Source of the DNA: JAJCZB01 sp964350195
Lineage (GTDB): Bacteria; Babelota; Babeliae; Babelales; Vermiphilaceae
Length of the DNA stretch: 23,682 nucleotides
Assembly: GCA_964350195.1 (NCBI GenBank)
Contig: CAYGJB010000016.1
Span: 1 to 23,682 of the forward strand
Direction: 5' to 3'
Shown here: positions 1-7,290 of the stretch, in pieces
How positions within the stretch are numbered: position 1 is the stretch's first letter
How the letters are laid out: each line of letters starts with the position of its first letter
Made by a program: the position numbers and the translations under genes
Notes under the pieces: model-generated
The model's database searches: none
What the model was told of the DNA's origin: nothing
What the model saw: the letters and a program-made list of their open reading frames with translations, nothing else

Positions 1-1
1 A

Positions 2-739
2 CCGCTACCTGGCTTTTTTTATATCAAACTATGCACTTCGCTATTGAATGTGCCAGCAGTAAAAAATGGAGAAATTACAGAAAAAGAAATCGATGAACGA
101 GTGAAACGTATCTTAGTAGCTAAACAACAAGCAAGCATTCATACACCAATTAATTTCGAAAAAAATAAACTATTAACCCCCTATGTAAAAAAACTTAAGA
201 AACGACTGTATCAGGCAGCAATTACTATCGTACGAGATACCCAGAGGCGATTACCTCTCAAAAATAATAAATGTAAAGTTGTAAGCTTTGGACCCAACCC
301 CAAACCATTTGTGCAGGCATTGAAAAAATATCGCAATTTGGAACACATCCCACTTTCACTTGCCCCCACACAAAAAGAACTCGAATACTTTGAAAACTTA
401 AGCAAAAACGAAGAACTGATTGTATCTCTCCATCTGCCAACAGGTTCGGGAATGATTGAATTAAAAAAGAAACAAATAAAATCAACTGCACCTGTATTCG
501 TTAAATTTATTAATAACAACAAAAAAAATATAACGCTGGCGCTATTTGGTAATCCTTACAATCTAGTGCACTTTAACAACGTAAAAACAGTTCTCGTAGG
601 ATATGAAAATGAACCAGAAGCACAGAAGGCGCTAGCTGAAGTACTCCTTGGCATACATGAAGCAACCGGCACAGTTCCTATCAATCTAAAACAGACAGCA
701 AGCTCAAAGCTTAAAAAAAGAGCGCTATTAGCTAAATGA
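2..739 (+). CDS. Glycoside hydrolase family 3 (beta-N-acetylhexosaminidase-like), C-terminal part, cut by window edge
   Basis: The reading frame is open to the left edge, so this is the 3' end of a longer gene and the TTG at 44 is not a real start. The stretch AVKNGEITEKEIDERVKRIL is the helix that closes the catalytic barrel of GH3 beta-N-acetylglucosaminidases. After it comes a Rossmann-like second domain ending in ALFGNPY, a VLVGYENEPEAQKALAEVL helix and GTVPINL, the usual close of two-domain GH3 enzymes. Such enzymes release N-acetylglucosamine from cell-wall fragments or chitin-type glycans. The catalytic Asp and His lie upstream of the window, so substrate and activity cannot be judged. 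The stop overlaps the convergent surface-protein gene by 12 bp. Family call is fairly sure; exact specificity is not. Confidence 0.8.
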   Translation, partial: PLPGFFYIKLCTSLLNVPAVKNGEITEKEIDERVKRILVAKQQASIHTPINFEKNKLLTPYVKKLKKRLYQAAITIVRDTQRRLPLKNNKCKVVSFGPNPKPFVQALKKYRNLEHIPLSLAPTQKELEYFENLSKNEELIVSLHLPTGSGMIELKKKQIKSTAPVFVKFINNNKKNITLALFGNPYNLVHFNNVKTVLVGYENEPEAQKALAEVLLGIHEATGTVPINLKQTASSKLKKRALLAK

Positions 740-2506
740 TAAGCCCATTTTAAGCCAGAGCCCCCATTGCGCATTAGCGCTATTATTACACGGATCAGCA
801 TGGGCAAACTCTATAAATCCACCTCCTCCTATAAACGGAATAAGATCTAATCCCTCTTCAATCGCATAACTCAAAGAGAAAAATAACGTATGGGAGATAG
901 CCTTGGGTAAAAGTGCTGAACCGCAATTAATATCATCGTTGGTGATCAATATTGCAGGATTGGATGTTCGCACAGCCACTTGTGAAAAATCTAATCGATT
1001 GGCATCGGCTAGCGTGAGTTGATTGAGAGACGCTCCCAAATTATCTGATGCATTGGCGATAGTATCAGCATTTATATTGGCAAACTCAACGCCAGTATTA
1101 AAATTACCATCGTTAAGATTAGGAAACGCAGAATCGGTTACTGGTTGACCACCATTAATTGTCGCATTGCTTTGCGTAGCTGCAAGCGCCACAGGGGTTT
1201 CTCCTGAACTGGTAAAACCATAAACTTGCGCATCACCCTTTATGGCGTAGCAGGTTTCAACACAATCACGCGACTCAATAGTTTCAGAAGAACGAGCCCA
1301 CAAATTGTATCCTATTTCGCATTCAAATCCACGGCGTTTGAAATTAAGCTTTGCAAGTACATCTGCCTGCAGCCCAACCGATATTTTTGTATCTAACGTT
1401 GTTTTATTAATTGCTGGTACTAGGCGCCCCTGATACTGAATCGTTGCAGCAGTATTATCTGGCGAAAGGCCATTATTAAGTGCTACCACCGGTTCTGCCA
1501 TTTTTTCTAAAAGCATATATCTACTACCATTACCATTATTTTTTAGATCATAAGAACGTTTTTGAGTAGAACCAAACATATGAGAAAAGTGAGCATCCAT
1601 CCAAAAACCTAAACTTTTATCTTCTTTAGCATTGCGCCAAAAATCAAAATGTCCGGAAACTCTTGTTCCAAGCTCCCAATGATGATCATTGCCTATTATT
1701 GGCTCAAAAAGAAACTTCCCTGAGCGTAACGTTCCGGTAGGAGCGGCTGCACGAAGAGAGACCCCAAAATGGGCCTGCTCAGTAAGTAAAAAATTATATC
1801 CAAGCGTCATCCACAACTCAGATACGCGCGTTTCGTTTTGGCGCCCAAATATTGTACCAAACATAAGCGGCTCTCTCATATCACCAAATACTGATTTACC
1901 TCGAAATGCATGCATAACATTTTTAGGCGCACCATCACCACTATTAAGCTCTGTAAGCTCAATTGGATCAGCTGACAAGTATCCTGCAGGATAGGACGTA
2001 AATGTAGTACCTGCATCGGTAATACATTCCACCAACTGCAGGTCCCATTTGCTATGCACAATAGGCAAATGGACTTCGGCGAACAGTCCCTGCACCCAGC
2101 CATCAAGAGAGATATGGCAATTAAAATCCATTAAAAAATTAACAATCAGGGGCTTAAATTGAACCACGCTTTCATAATCTGATGGAAGGCCCCAATAATC
2201 TGCCAAAATGTCTGTAGCATTCCTGCCGATCACTTGGCTTCCAGAAAAAATCAATTCGGGGCACCCAAAAAGAAATTTGGTAATATCATTTGGCCAAAAA
2301 GAGTGCATATAGGCGGGGGCTACAGAAACCGTGGCGCTGGTACTTTCACGATCTGGCTTATAGATCAGACGCTGCCATCCAGCAGCCTCTAAAGGAGAAA
2401 ATAATGCTTGAGATCTTGGAACAAAAAGGGTCTTTTGGCCAAACCCTAAAAGACCACTCGTTATGCATAAAATACCTGTCAAAACCCCACAATTCTTGTA
2501 GCTCAT
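728..2506 (-). CDS. Predicted outer-membrane beta-barrel protein, paralogue of the tandem family at 13211-22616
   Basis: A 592-residue protein with a probable signal peptide (hydrophobic residues about 7-22, possible cleavage after GFG at 23). It shares with the tandem copies the PRSQ motif near the N-terminus, GSQVIGRNATDILADYWGLP, LDGWVQGLF, APTGT, IGNDHHWELG, RSYDLK-SRYMLLEK, LWARSSE, a KGDAQVYGF block, a FIGGGGFIEF strand and the closing strand AQWGLWLKMGLSFS. Alternating aromatic and glycine residues and a near-terminal Phe fit an outer-membrane beta-barrel. The Cys of the RSCE motif is Ser here, and the pre-terminal loop has a single Cys. AAGGAGAG sits just upstream of the ATG. It is an orphan copy, about 10.7 kb from the array and on the opposite strand. 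No enzyme motif is visible; porin, adhesin or structural coat are all possible. Confidence 0.8.
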   Translation of the reverse strand: MSYKNCGVLTGILCITSGLLGFGQKTLFVPRSQALFSPLEAAGWQRLIYKPDRESTSATVSVAPAYMHSFWPNDITKFLFGCPELIFSGSQVIGRNATDILADYWGLPSDYESVVQFKPLIVNFLMDFNCHISLDGWVQGLFAEVHLPIVHSKWDLQLVECITDAGTTFTSYPAGYLSADPIELTELNSGDGAPKNVMHAFRGKSVFGDMREPLMFGTIFGRQNETRVSELWMTLGYNFLLTEQAHFGVSLRAAAPTGTLRSGKFLFEPIIGNDHHWELGTRVSGHFDFWRNAKEDKSLGFWMDAHFSHMFGSTQKRSYDLKNNGNGSRYMLLEKMAEPVVALNNGLSPDNTAATIQYQGRLVPAINKTTLDTKISVGLQADVLAKLNFKRRGFECEIGYNLWARSSETIESRDCVETCYAIKGDAQVYGFTSSGETPVALAATQSNATINGGQPVTDSAFPNLNDGNFNTGVEFANINADTIANASDNLGASLNQLTLADANRLDFSQVAVRTSNPAILITNDDINCGSALLPKAISHTLFFSLSYAIEEGLDLIPFIGGGGFIEFAHADPCNNSANAQWGLWLKMGLSFS

Positions 2507-2525
2507 TTTCTCTCCTTTACATGCT

Positions 2526-2549
2526 GAACCGCTTCACATTGAACGGCTC
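2526..2549 (-). other. Imperfect hairpin in the leader of the minus-strand surface-protein gene
   Basis: Read on the minus strand, GAGCCGTTCA pairs with TGAAGCGGTTC around an ATG loop, with one bulged G and one G-T pair. It lies just upstream of the AAGGAGAG ribosome binding site, so it could affect translation or mRNA stability, or be an operator. This is seen only as base pairing; no regulator is known for it. Confidence 0.35.
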
Positions 2550-2551
2550 CT

Positions 2552-2580
2552 AGTCTAGTTAATTGGGGTCTTTTCCGCAA
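2552..2580 (-). promoter_or_regulatory. Candidate promoter of the minus-strand surface-protein gene
   Basis: Minus-strand TTGCGG, a 17-bp spacer and TAGACT. Start of transcription would be about 40 nt before the start codon. Both boxes are imperfect, so this is a modest candidate. Confidence 0.3.
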
Positions 2581-2680
2581 CAGTTATTCTCCCCTCAAAA
2601 CAGAGCCTAGAGCCTTCTGGGATTTTATAAAGAAATGAAATTTAAATATCCTCATAAGGTATGATTTGTCAAAAAAAATA

Positions 2681-2689
2681 TGGTATACT
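2681..2689 (+). promoter_or_regulatory. Extended -10 promoter element before the HspR-like gene
   Basis: TGGTATACT matches an extended -10 element (TGn followed by TATACT). No well-spaced -35 is seen: TTGTCA at 2666-2671 is only 12 bp away. Transcription would start near 2696, about 40 nt before the ATG at 2738. Confidence 0.45.
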
Positions 2690-2737
2690 AAAGTGAAATA
2701 TCGGTAAAAAAGGGAGTTAATTCAAAGGCTATTTGGC

Positions 2738-3208
2738 ATGAAGGTAAAACGAAAACAGGGCTATTTTTCAATATCTGCTGTGGCGAAAATGTTTTCTGTG
2801 CACCAGCAAACAGTGCGTCTTTACGAAAAGCAGGGACTCGTGAATCCAAAGCGATCAGAGGGCAATACACGCCTCTTTTCAGAAGAGGATATTGACCGAC
2901 TTGAAGAGATTATTTATCTCACCCATGAGCTGGGCATTAACCTTGCGGGGGTGGAGGTAATTTTCAAACTCAAACGACAAATTAAAAAAATGCAACGCGA
3001 GATGAACATTGTTTTTGAAAAAGCCCAGCAGAACCTTGATGAACAATCTGAAGAATCAAAACAAACGATTAAACGTAATGTAAAACAACTAATGAATATT
3101 CGTAAAGAAGCTACTGGCAAAACTTTCGAACCGCTTCCGCTTGTTGATGAAAAAGAAGACGATCCTTCAGTAGATGTTGAACATTGGGAAGTTGAATACG
3201 AAGACTAG
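2738..3208 (+). CDS. HspR-like MerR-family transcriptional regulator
   Basis: A 156-residue DNA-binding protein. Residues about 9-31 (YFSISAVAKMFSVHQQTVRLYE) hold the winged helix-turn-helix of MerR proteins, followed by the wing (PKRSEGNTRLFSEEDIDRL, about 38-55). LTHELGINLAGVEVI (61-75) is the hallmark of HspR, the repressor of the dnaK heat-shock operon in actinobacteria and others. A charged coiled coil (about 76-115) and a very acidic tail follow. There is no Cys-based metal or redox pocket. The inverted repeat that HspR binds elsewhere (HAIR, CTTGAGT-N7-ACTCAAG) was not found in the region upstream, and no chaperone gene is in the window, so its targets must be elsewhere or differ. AAAGG at 2724-2728 is the nearest ribosome binding site; a stronger AGGGAG lies 21 nt away. 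Confidence 0.8.
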   Translation: MKVKRKQGYFSISAVAKMFSVHQQTVRLYEKQGLVNPKRSEGNTRLFSEEDIDRLEEIIYLTHELGINLAGVEVIFKLKRQIKKMQREMNIVFEKAQQNLDEQSEESKQTIKRNVKQLMNIRKEATGKTFEPLPLVDEKEDDPSVDVEHWEVEYED

Positions 3209-3316
3209 ACCAATTACCTGTATATTTGGCTTAAACTGTTTTGAAGCACAGCACAAAAATGATACGCCAAAAAAAGAACAGAGTGGTAAACGGTAACATT
3301 GCAACCAAGGATGAAA

Positions 3317-3760
3317 ATGAATAATTCCCAATTCGTTCTTTCATATGAACTACTCATCTTACTACGTTGGTTTGTAGATCATGATACTGATAAACTAAAA
3401 AAAATAATTGGAAAGGCACTTACCTCTGGCCTACAAGAAGAGATACAGCTGCTTGATAATACTGACGATGCTGCAGAACTAAGCGAGTTACAACACAGTA
3501 TCACTGATTTTTTAAGCACCATGGAGTCTCTTTTACATGAAACAGTGAATGAACACGTTAAGGAAAAAGCACGACAAAAGAAACTTCTTCCTGCTATTGA
3601 TCAAATCGATACAACTCTTTGCGACAATACAACAGTTCAATTCAGCTTGGAAAAAGCAACTTCAACACTTGCAAAAAATCCGGATGCTAATCCTGAAGAA
3701 CAGCTTTTTAAAGAGCTCTTAAAGCGATGGAAGCCTTCAGACAAGCTCTTAAAAAATTAG
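3317..3760 (+). CDS. Small acidic helical protein of unknown function
   Basis: Not recognised. About 147 residues, rich in Leu, Glu, Asp and Lys, predicted mostly alpha-helical, with no signal peptide, membrane segment or Cys motif. The N-terminal part (SYELLILLRWFVDHDTDKL) reads as an amphipathic helix pair, followed by Glu/Gln-rich helices and a basic C-terminus. ATG at 3317 is preferred because AAGGA at 3307-3311 gives a normal spacing of five bases; ATG at 3311 and TTG at 3299 are in frame but poorly placed. It follows the HspR-like gene by about 110 bp on the same strand, so co-transcription is possible. Its codon pattern looks like its neighbours, which supports a real gene. Confidence 0.6.
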   Translation: MNNSQFVLSYELLILLRWFVDHDTDKLKKIIGKALTSGLQEEIQLLDNTDDAAELSELQHSITDFLSTMESLLHETVNEHVKEKARQKKLLPAIDQIDTTLCDNTTVQFSLEKATSTLAKNPDANPEEQLFKELLKRWKPSDKLLKN

Positions 3761-3894
3761 CTAATCAAGGATAAAGTTCCTTAGTGAATCCGTAGTTTCA
3801 CAATCTAACTCTTGTATTTCTATTTTGTTGCGTATTAGCATACCAAAAAGCGTCTCATCGCTTTATAGGTTTTTAATACATAAGGAAAAATCAT

Positions 3895-4800
3895 ATGCTT
3901 ACCTTTTTAGTACGAATGCAAAATGGATTAATCATGGCTGCCATTAGTACTCGCTATATGTTTGCACATCCGAAACTACTTTTTTTCCCATTACTCCGCA
4001 TTGTATTATTTTCAGCATTAATCACATTCTCTATTTTATCCGTTCCTGTGACTTTACATCTTACTATGTCGCCAAACCTGTTCTCGGAAAAATTGTTAAC
4101 AACAATTGGGGTAGTACTTTTGGTTATGATAATTGCGCTAACAGCATATTTATTTTCTTTCATTATGCTTTTTTCGAGTGTTACAACCATTGATTATCTC
4201 TGGGATCTTTTTCAGGGAAAAACTCCCTCCATTCGTACAAGCTTAAAAGTTGCATGTAAGCGAATACCAACGATATTATTGTGGGCAGCAGTACATACAG
4301 TAATACGTCTGAGCATAAAGCTACTTGAAGGAGATAAAGACTCATCTGTCATACGGAAGATAGGAGCTAGTATAGCAAATGTTACTTGGTCGACAGCCAC
4401 CTACTTTGTTGCCCCCCTCATTGCTGAAAAGCGAAGAGCTGTTTTTGAGATGCTCAAAGACTCTTCTCTTATTATGAAGCAACAATTTGGAGAAACAGTA
4501 GGGGTCATGGTAAGTTTTAATGCTGTTGCCAATCTTATTTTTCCGGGTATTATTCTCGGCATAGTAGTTATTATGAACTACCTATATGATTCAGGGGCAG
4601 ATAAACAGCTGAATATAGACTTTTATAAATATCATCACGCAACGCCTATTTTAATCGGAGTTGCCATACTTACCCTTATTATTCGAGTTTTTATCACTTC
4701 TGCACAAGATGTTTTCAGAGCAGCGGCTTTCAGTTATACACAAGGTAAGTCAACTGGACCGTTTACGCTTGAGCTAATAAACAAAAGCTTTACAAAGTAA
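3895..4800 (+). CDS. Polytopic inner-membrane protein, DUF6159-like
   Basis: 301 residues with about six hydrophobic segments (roughly 28-50, 69-96, 126-140, 158-175, 205-228, 250-268). The conserved core WSTATYFVAPLIAEK (165-179), followed by an amphipathic stretch with LKDSSLIMKQQFGE (187-200), matches what I recall of the DUF6159 family, whose role is unknown. A cytosolic loop with GKTPSIRTSLKVACKRIP (108-125) resembles the family's G-x-PS motif. AAGGA lies seven bases before the ATG. It is followed by a convergent gene. The membrane topology is clear; the family assignment is from memory. Confidence 0.65.
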   Translation: MLTFLVRMQNGLIMAAISTRYMFAHPKLLFFPLLRIVLFSALITFSILSVPVTLHLTMSPNLFSEKLLTTIGVVLLVMIIALTAYLFSFIMLFSSVTTIDYLWDLFQGKTPSIRTSLKVACKRIPTILLWAAVHTVIRLSIKLLEGDKDSSVIRKIGASIANVTWSTATYFVAPLIAEKRRAVFEMLKDSSLIMKQQFGETVGVMVSFNAVANLIFPGIILGIVVIMNYLYDSGADKQLNIDFYKYHHATPILIGVAILTLIIRVFITSAQDVFRAAAFSYTQGKSTGPFTLELINKSFTK

Positions 4801-4954
4801 TAACCAAAACATATGCAAATGTTTAGAGAGCTTGTAGAATTAGAACTTAAATCAAAAATTTTTGTTTTCGCATGGTGGCAAAACCATTGACAGATACCCT
4901 TCCTATATCGAGCTTGCTATTAATAAGCAGAGAGAGGGTTGGTCTAAATCAATA

Positions 4955-6085
4955 TCAACAACCAAGAGAATCTTTTCTATTAAAGATCTCCTTTTTTTTG
5001 TAATATTGCTTTTTTGAGATACGCTGCTTTACTTTGTAAAAACTACGCGAAAATGTGTGATCTAGTTCTGTGAGACGAATAACTTCATCATTCTTTTTTA
5101 GCAAAGGATCAATACCTCTAAACTTTCCTACATACGTAAGATCAGAGCTGCCTTCATCTGCTTTTTCATATAGCATTTTTGCCATCATAACTTTTTCAAT
5201 AGATTCTTTAATAATCACATCATTACTTGTTTTTAAAAGATGCCACACTTCATCATCACACCCAAAGTGAATGTCTTTCATAGAGATAAGGCCTACCTTC
5301 ACTGCTTGCAGCAAAGCTGTTGCTGCATCTTCATATGCCCCTATACCCCACACAGAAGCAAAGATTTCATCACACAGGCGAACTGAGATTCCAGAAAATT
5401 TTTTTGCTTGGTTCAAATCACTGAATATCCAATTGCCATTTTCATACTGCAAGGACGAAACTATCTCCTGAATTTCCTGCTCAGAAAGCCAACCTTCAAT
5501 ATATCCACCGTACAAAACATACTCTAATCGATCTGCACAAATATCTGGATATTCACACTCAAGCATATGATAATCACCACATTTGTGATCCATCTGCTCA
5601 ATAGGAATACCGTAGCGATCGAGAATGCCTGCAATATCAGTTTGTTTCAAATAAGCAACATGCATACAATCTTGATACGCATCATCATTTTGATCAACCT
5701 TTTGATTATTCATACGTGCTGCCACATGATCACCCACATGAGAAAAAACAGTGTGCGACACATCGTGAAGAAGTCCCGCCATTTGCTCATTTAAAGAAGC
5801 GCCAAATTTTCTGAGTAAATAAAAAACACCCAGCGAATGAGTATAACGAGTGTAAGGAATTTTTGTTGGGCAGAAAAAAGAATTTACACCATATTGATTA
5901 ATTTTTTTTAAACGCTCAAATGCCGCAGAATGAACAAGCTCTAGAAGCACTGGTTCAGTAACAACCGCATCACCATAAATAGTGTGTATTGTTTCAGAGG
6001 TAATAACATTACTGTTTTTAAAAAAATAAACAAAAAACGCGAATCCGCATAAAAACAGTGTATAAAAAAGATATTTTTTTTTCAC
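4955..6085 (-). CDS. Membrane-anchored HD-domain phosphohydrolase (dNTPase/SAMHD1-like superfamily, COG1078 type)
   Basis: 376 residues. The N-terminus (MKKKYLFYTLFLCGFAFFVYFF) is a lysine-led hydrophobic segment, either a signal anchor or a signal peptide. The metal site of HD hydrolases is complete: H83 in YTRYTHSLGV, H107-D108 in LLHDVSH, and D185 in DICADRLEY; H111 and H116 are further candidates. Early sequence VHSAAFERLKKINQYG matches the R-L-x-x-I-x-Q region of COG1078 proteins, which hydrolyse deoxynucleotides or other phosphoesters. An exported or membrane-tethered form is unusual, since known relatives are cytosolic. The start is GTG, preceded by GGAGGGG. It lies 16 bp downstream of maf on the same strand, probably in one operon. 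Substrate is not predictable from sequence. Confidence 0.8.
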   Translation of the reverse strand: MKKKYLFYTLFLCGFAFFVYFFKNSNVITSETIHTIYGDAVVTEPVLLELVHSAAFERLKKINQYGVNSFFCPTKIPYTRYTHSLGVFYLLRKFGASLNEQMAGLLHDVSHTVFSHVGDHVAARMNNQKVDQNDDAYQDCMHVAYLKQTDIAGILDRYGIPIEQMDHKCGDYHMLECEYPDICADRLEYVLYGGYIEGWLSEQEIQEIVSSLQYENGNWIFSDLNQAKKFSGISVRLCDEIFASVWGIGAYEDAATALLQAVKVGLISMKDIHFGCDDEVWHLLKTSNDVIIKESIEKVMMAKMLYEKADEGSSDLTYVGKFRGIDPLLKKNDEVIRLTELDHTFSRSFYKVKQRISKKQYYKKKEIFNRKDSLGC

Positions 6086-6101
6086 ATCCCCTCCAAATTA
6101 A

Positions 6102-6710
6102 TTAATCAAAAAAACTTATACGCTGCAAAGCTTCACGTAGCTCATACATCGGTAATCCAACAATGGTTGAGTATGATCCGTGCACTTGCTTTAAAAACTG
6201 TCCTCCAAATACTTCTACTGCAATTGCATTAGAGCAAGAAATTCCGATTGATTCTTCTAAATAAACATCAATCCAATTATCTGGTACATCAAAAAGGTAC
6301 TCTGCCGGCACTACTTCATGAATACGTTCTTTAGTTTTCCACTCACCCTTTTCAAATATTTTTTTATCTAAACAAAACGCAGTACAAAGACGAGTGCCTT
6401 CTCGCGCCTGCTTGAGCTTACTGATTGCGTCTTGCCTATCCTTTGGCTTCCCTTGTATCTTGTTATTGCTATCTTGCGACAATGTGTCGGAAGTAAGAAC
6501 AAAAATAATGTCACCTTCTTTACCATTAGGCAACGTGACAAGATTCATTTTATGTAGTGAAATAGAAGCCACCAATTCATCAAGTGGCAAACTCCAATCG
6601 CATACAGCTTCATCTGCATCTTGGAATAAAATCTGAAAGGGAATTTTTGATTCGGTGAGAAGTTGTTTACGAGAATGGGATTGAGATGCGAGATACAGTT
6701 TATTGTTCAT
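6102..6710 (-). CDS. maf: Maf-like nucleoside triphosphate pyrophosphatase
   Basis: 202 residues, the usual Maf length. Motifs in order: LASQSHSRKQLL (7-18, the phosphate-binding S-x-SR-R-LL region), DADE (31-34), TSDTLSQD (73-80, the A/S-D-T catalytic motif), IQGKPKDRQDAISKL (85-99), and GSYSTIVGLPMYEL (178-191). Maf proteins hydrolyse dTTP, UTP, CTP or modified nucleotides to monophosphates and act in nucleotide house-cleaning or septum control. The first motif is less basic than in typical copies and no strong ribosome binding site precedes the ATG. It lies between tRNA-Gln and the HD phosphohydrolase on the same strand, so two nucleotide-hydrolase-type genes are coupled. Confidence 0.85.
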   Translation of the reverse strand: MNNKLYLASQSHSRKQLLTESKIPFQILFQDADEAVCDWSLPLDELVASISLHKMNLVTLPNGKEGDIIFVLTSDTLSQDSNNKIQGKPKDRQDAISKLKQAREGTRLCTAFCLDKKIFEKGEWKTKERIHEVVPAEYLFDVPDNWIDVYLEESIGISCSNAIAVEVFGGQFLKQVHGSYSTIVGLPMYELREALQRISFFD

Positions 6711-6721
6711 ACTTAGTTAAA

Positions 6722-6796
6722 TGGTTGGGGCGGGAGGGATCGAACCTCCGCATCACAGGACCAAAACCTGTTGCCTTACCGCTTGGCTACGCCCCA
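6722..6796 (-). tRNA. tRNA-Gln (anticodon TTG)
   Basis: On the minus strand a 75-nt cloverleaf is seen: acceptor stem TGGGGCG/CGCCCCA, anticodon stem ACAGG/CCTGT with loop TTTTGGT giving anticodon TTG, T arm GGAGG-TTCGATC-CCTCC, discriminator A and an encoded CCA end. Anticodon TTG reads CAA (and CAG by wobble). It sits between spoVG and maf on the same strand. Confidence 0.95.
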
Positions 6797-6872
6797 GCAA
6801 AATTTTAAATGTTATTCAATGATGTGTCAGCAGCCATGTGAAGGTTAAGACAAGGTCTTATCGGATACAAAC

Positions 6873-7154
6873 CTATGCCGCTTGTAAAGCCTCACCACTA
6901 TCAATAGCCTTGTTGTAAGCCTCTATTACTCTATCTTCAATGAGCTGTCGTGTTTCGGAATTTAGTGGATGAACTATGTCTCTGAAGGTGCCATCTTTTC
7001 TCTTTCTGGAAGGCATTGAAACAAATAAGCCTTTATTTCCCTCGATCACCTTAAGATCTCTAATAATAAAACAATTATCAAAGACGACTGTAGCATATGC
7101 TTTGAGTCTTCCACCGTCCTTGGCTGAAAACACCTTCACTTCAGTAATTTCCAT
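6873..7154 (-). CDS. spoVG: SpoVG-family regulator
   Basis: 93 residues, the normal length for the family. It starts MEITEVKVF and contains GRLKAYATVVFDNCFIIRDL (15-34), the G-L-x-V-x-M-P-SRK stretch (42-52), DIVHPLNSETRQLIEDRV (59-76) and a final helix. SpoVG proteins bind DNA and RNA and act as global regulators in firmicutes and spirochaetes; sporulation itself is not implied. AAAGGA lies nine bases before the ATG and a good promoter lies upstream (7228-7255). Confidence 0.93.
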   Translation of the reverse strand: MEITEVKVFSAKDGGRLKAYATVVFDNCFIIRDLKVIEGNKGLFVSMPSRKRKDGTFRDIVHPLNSETRQLIEDRVIEAYNKAIDSGEALQAA

Positions 7155-7227
7155 GGCTGTAATCCTTTGGAGATTTACACTTCTCTCTTTCTATCGCTTC
7201 TTTAATCTACTCACGCAGATGTTGATA

Positions 7228-7255
7228 ATTTTAGCGAATACAGCCCATTTGTCAA
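7228..7255 (-). promoter_or_regulatory. Sigma-70-type promoter of spoVG
   Basis: Minus-strand TTGACA (7250-7255), a 16-bp spacer and TAAAAT (7228-7233). The predicted start is about 65 nt upstream of the spoVG ATG. The -35 box is perfect and the -10 has five of six consensus bases. It may also drive tRNA-Gln, maf and the HD gene, since no strong terminator was seen after spoVG. Confidence 0.6.
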
Positions 7256-7290
7256 ATTATTATCACCCATAATTATAGAGCCAAATCTAC

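Noticed and set aside
2290..2553. An 87-codon plus-strand frame over the start of the minus-strand surface-protein gene
   Set aside because: Antisense to a signal peptide and conserved blocks; no ribosome binding site.
4813..4890. A 25-codon frame ending in FAWWQNH in the 154-bp gap after the DUF6159-like gene
   Set aside because: Too short and no ribosome binding site; might be a decayed gene tail but nothing supports that.
4887..4892. Perfect TTGACA in the convergent spacer
   Set aside because: No -10 box at 16-18 bp and no downstream gene on that strand.
6797..6872. Possible terminator between spoVG and tRNA-Gln (AAGAC/GTCTT)
   Set aside because: Only a 5-bp stem with a 3-base loop and no T-run; too weak to call.
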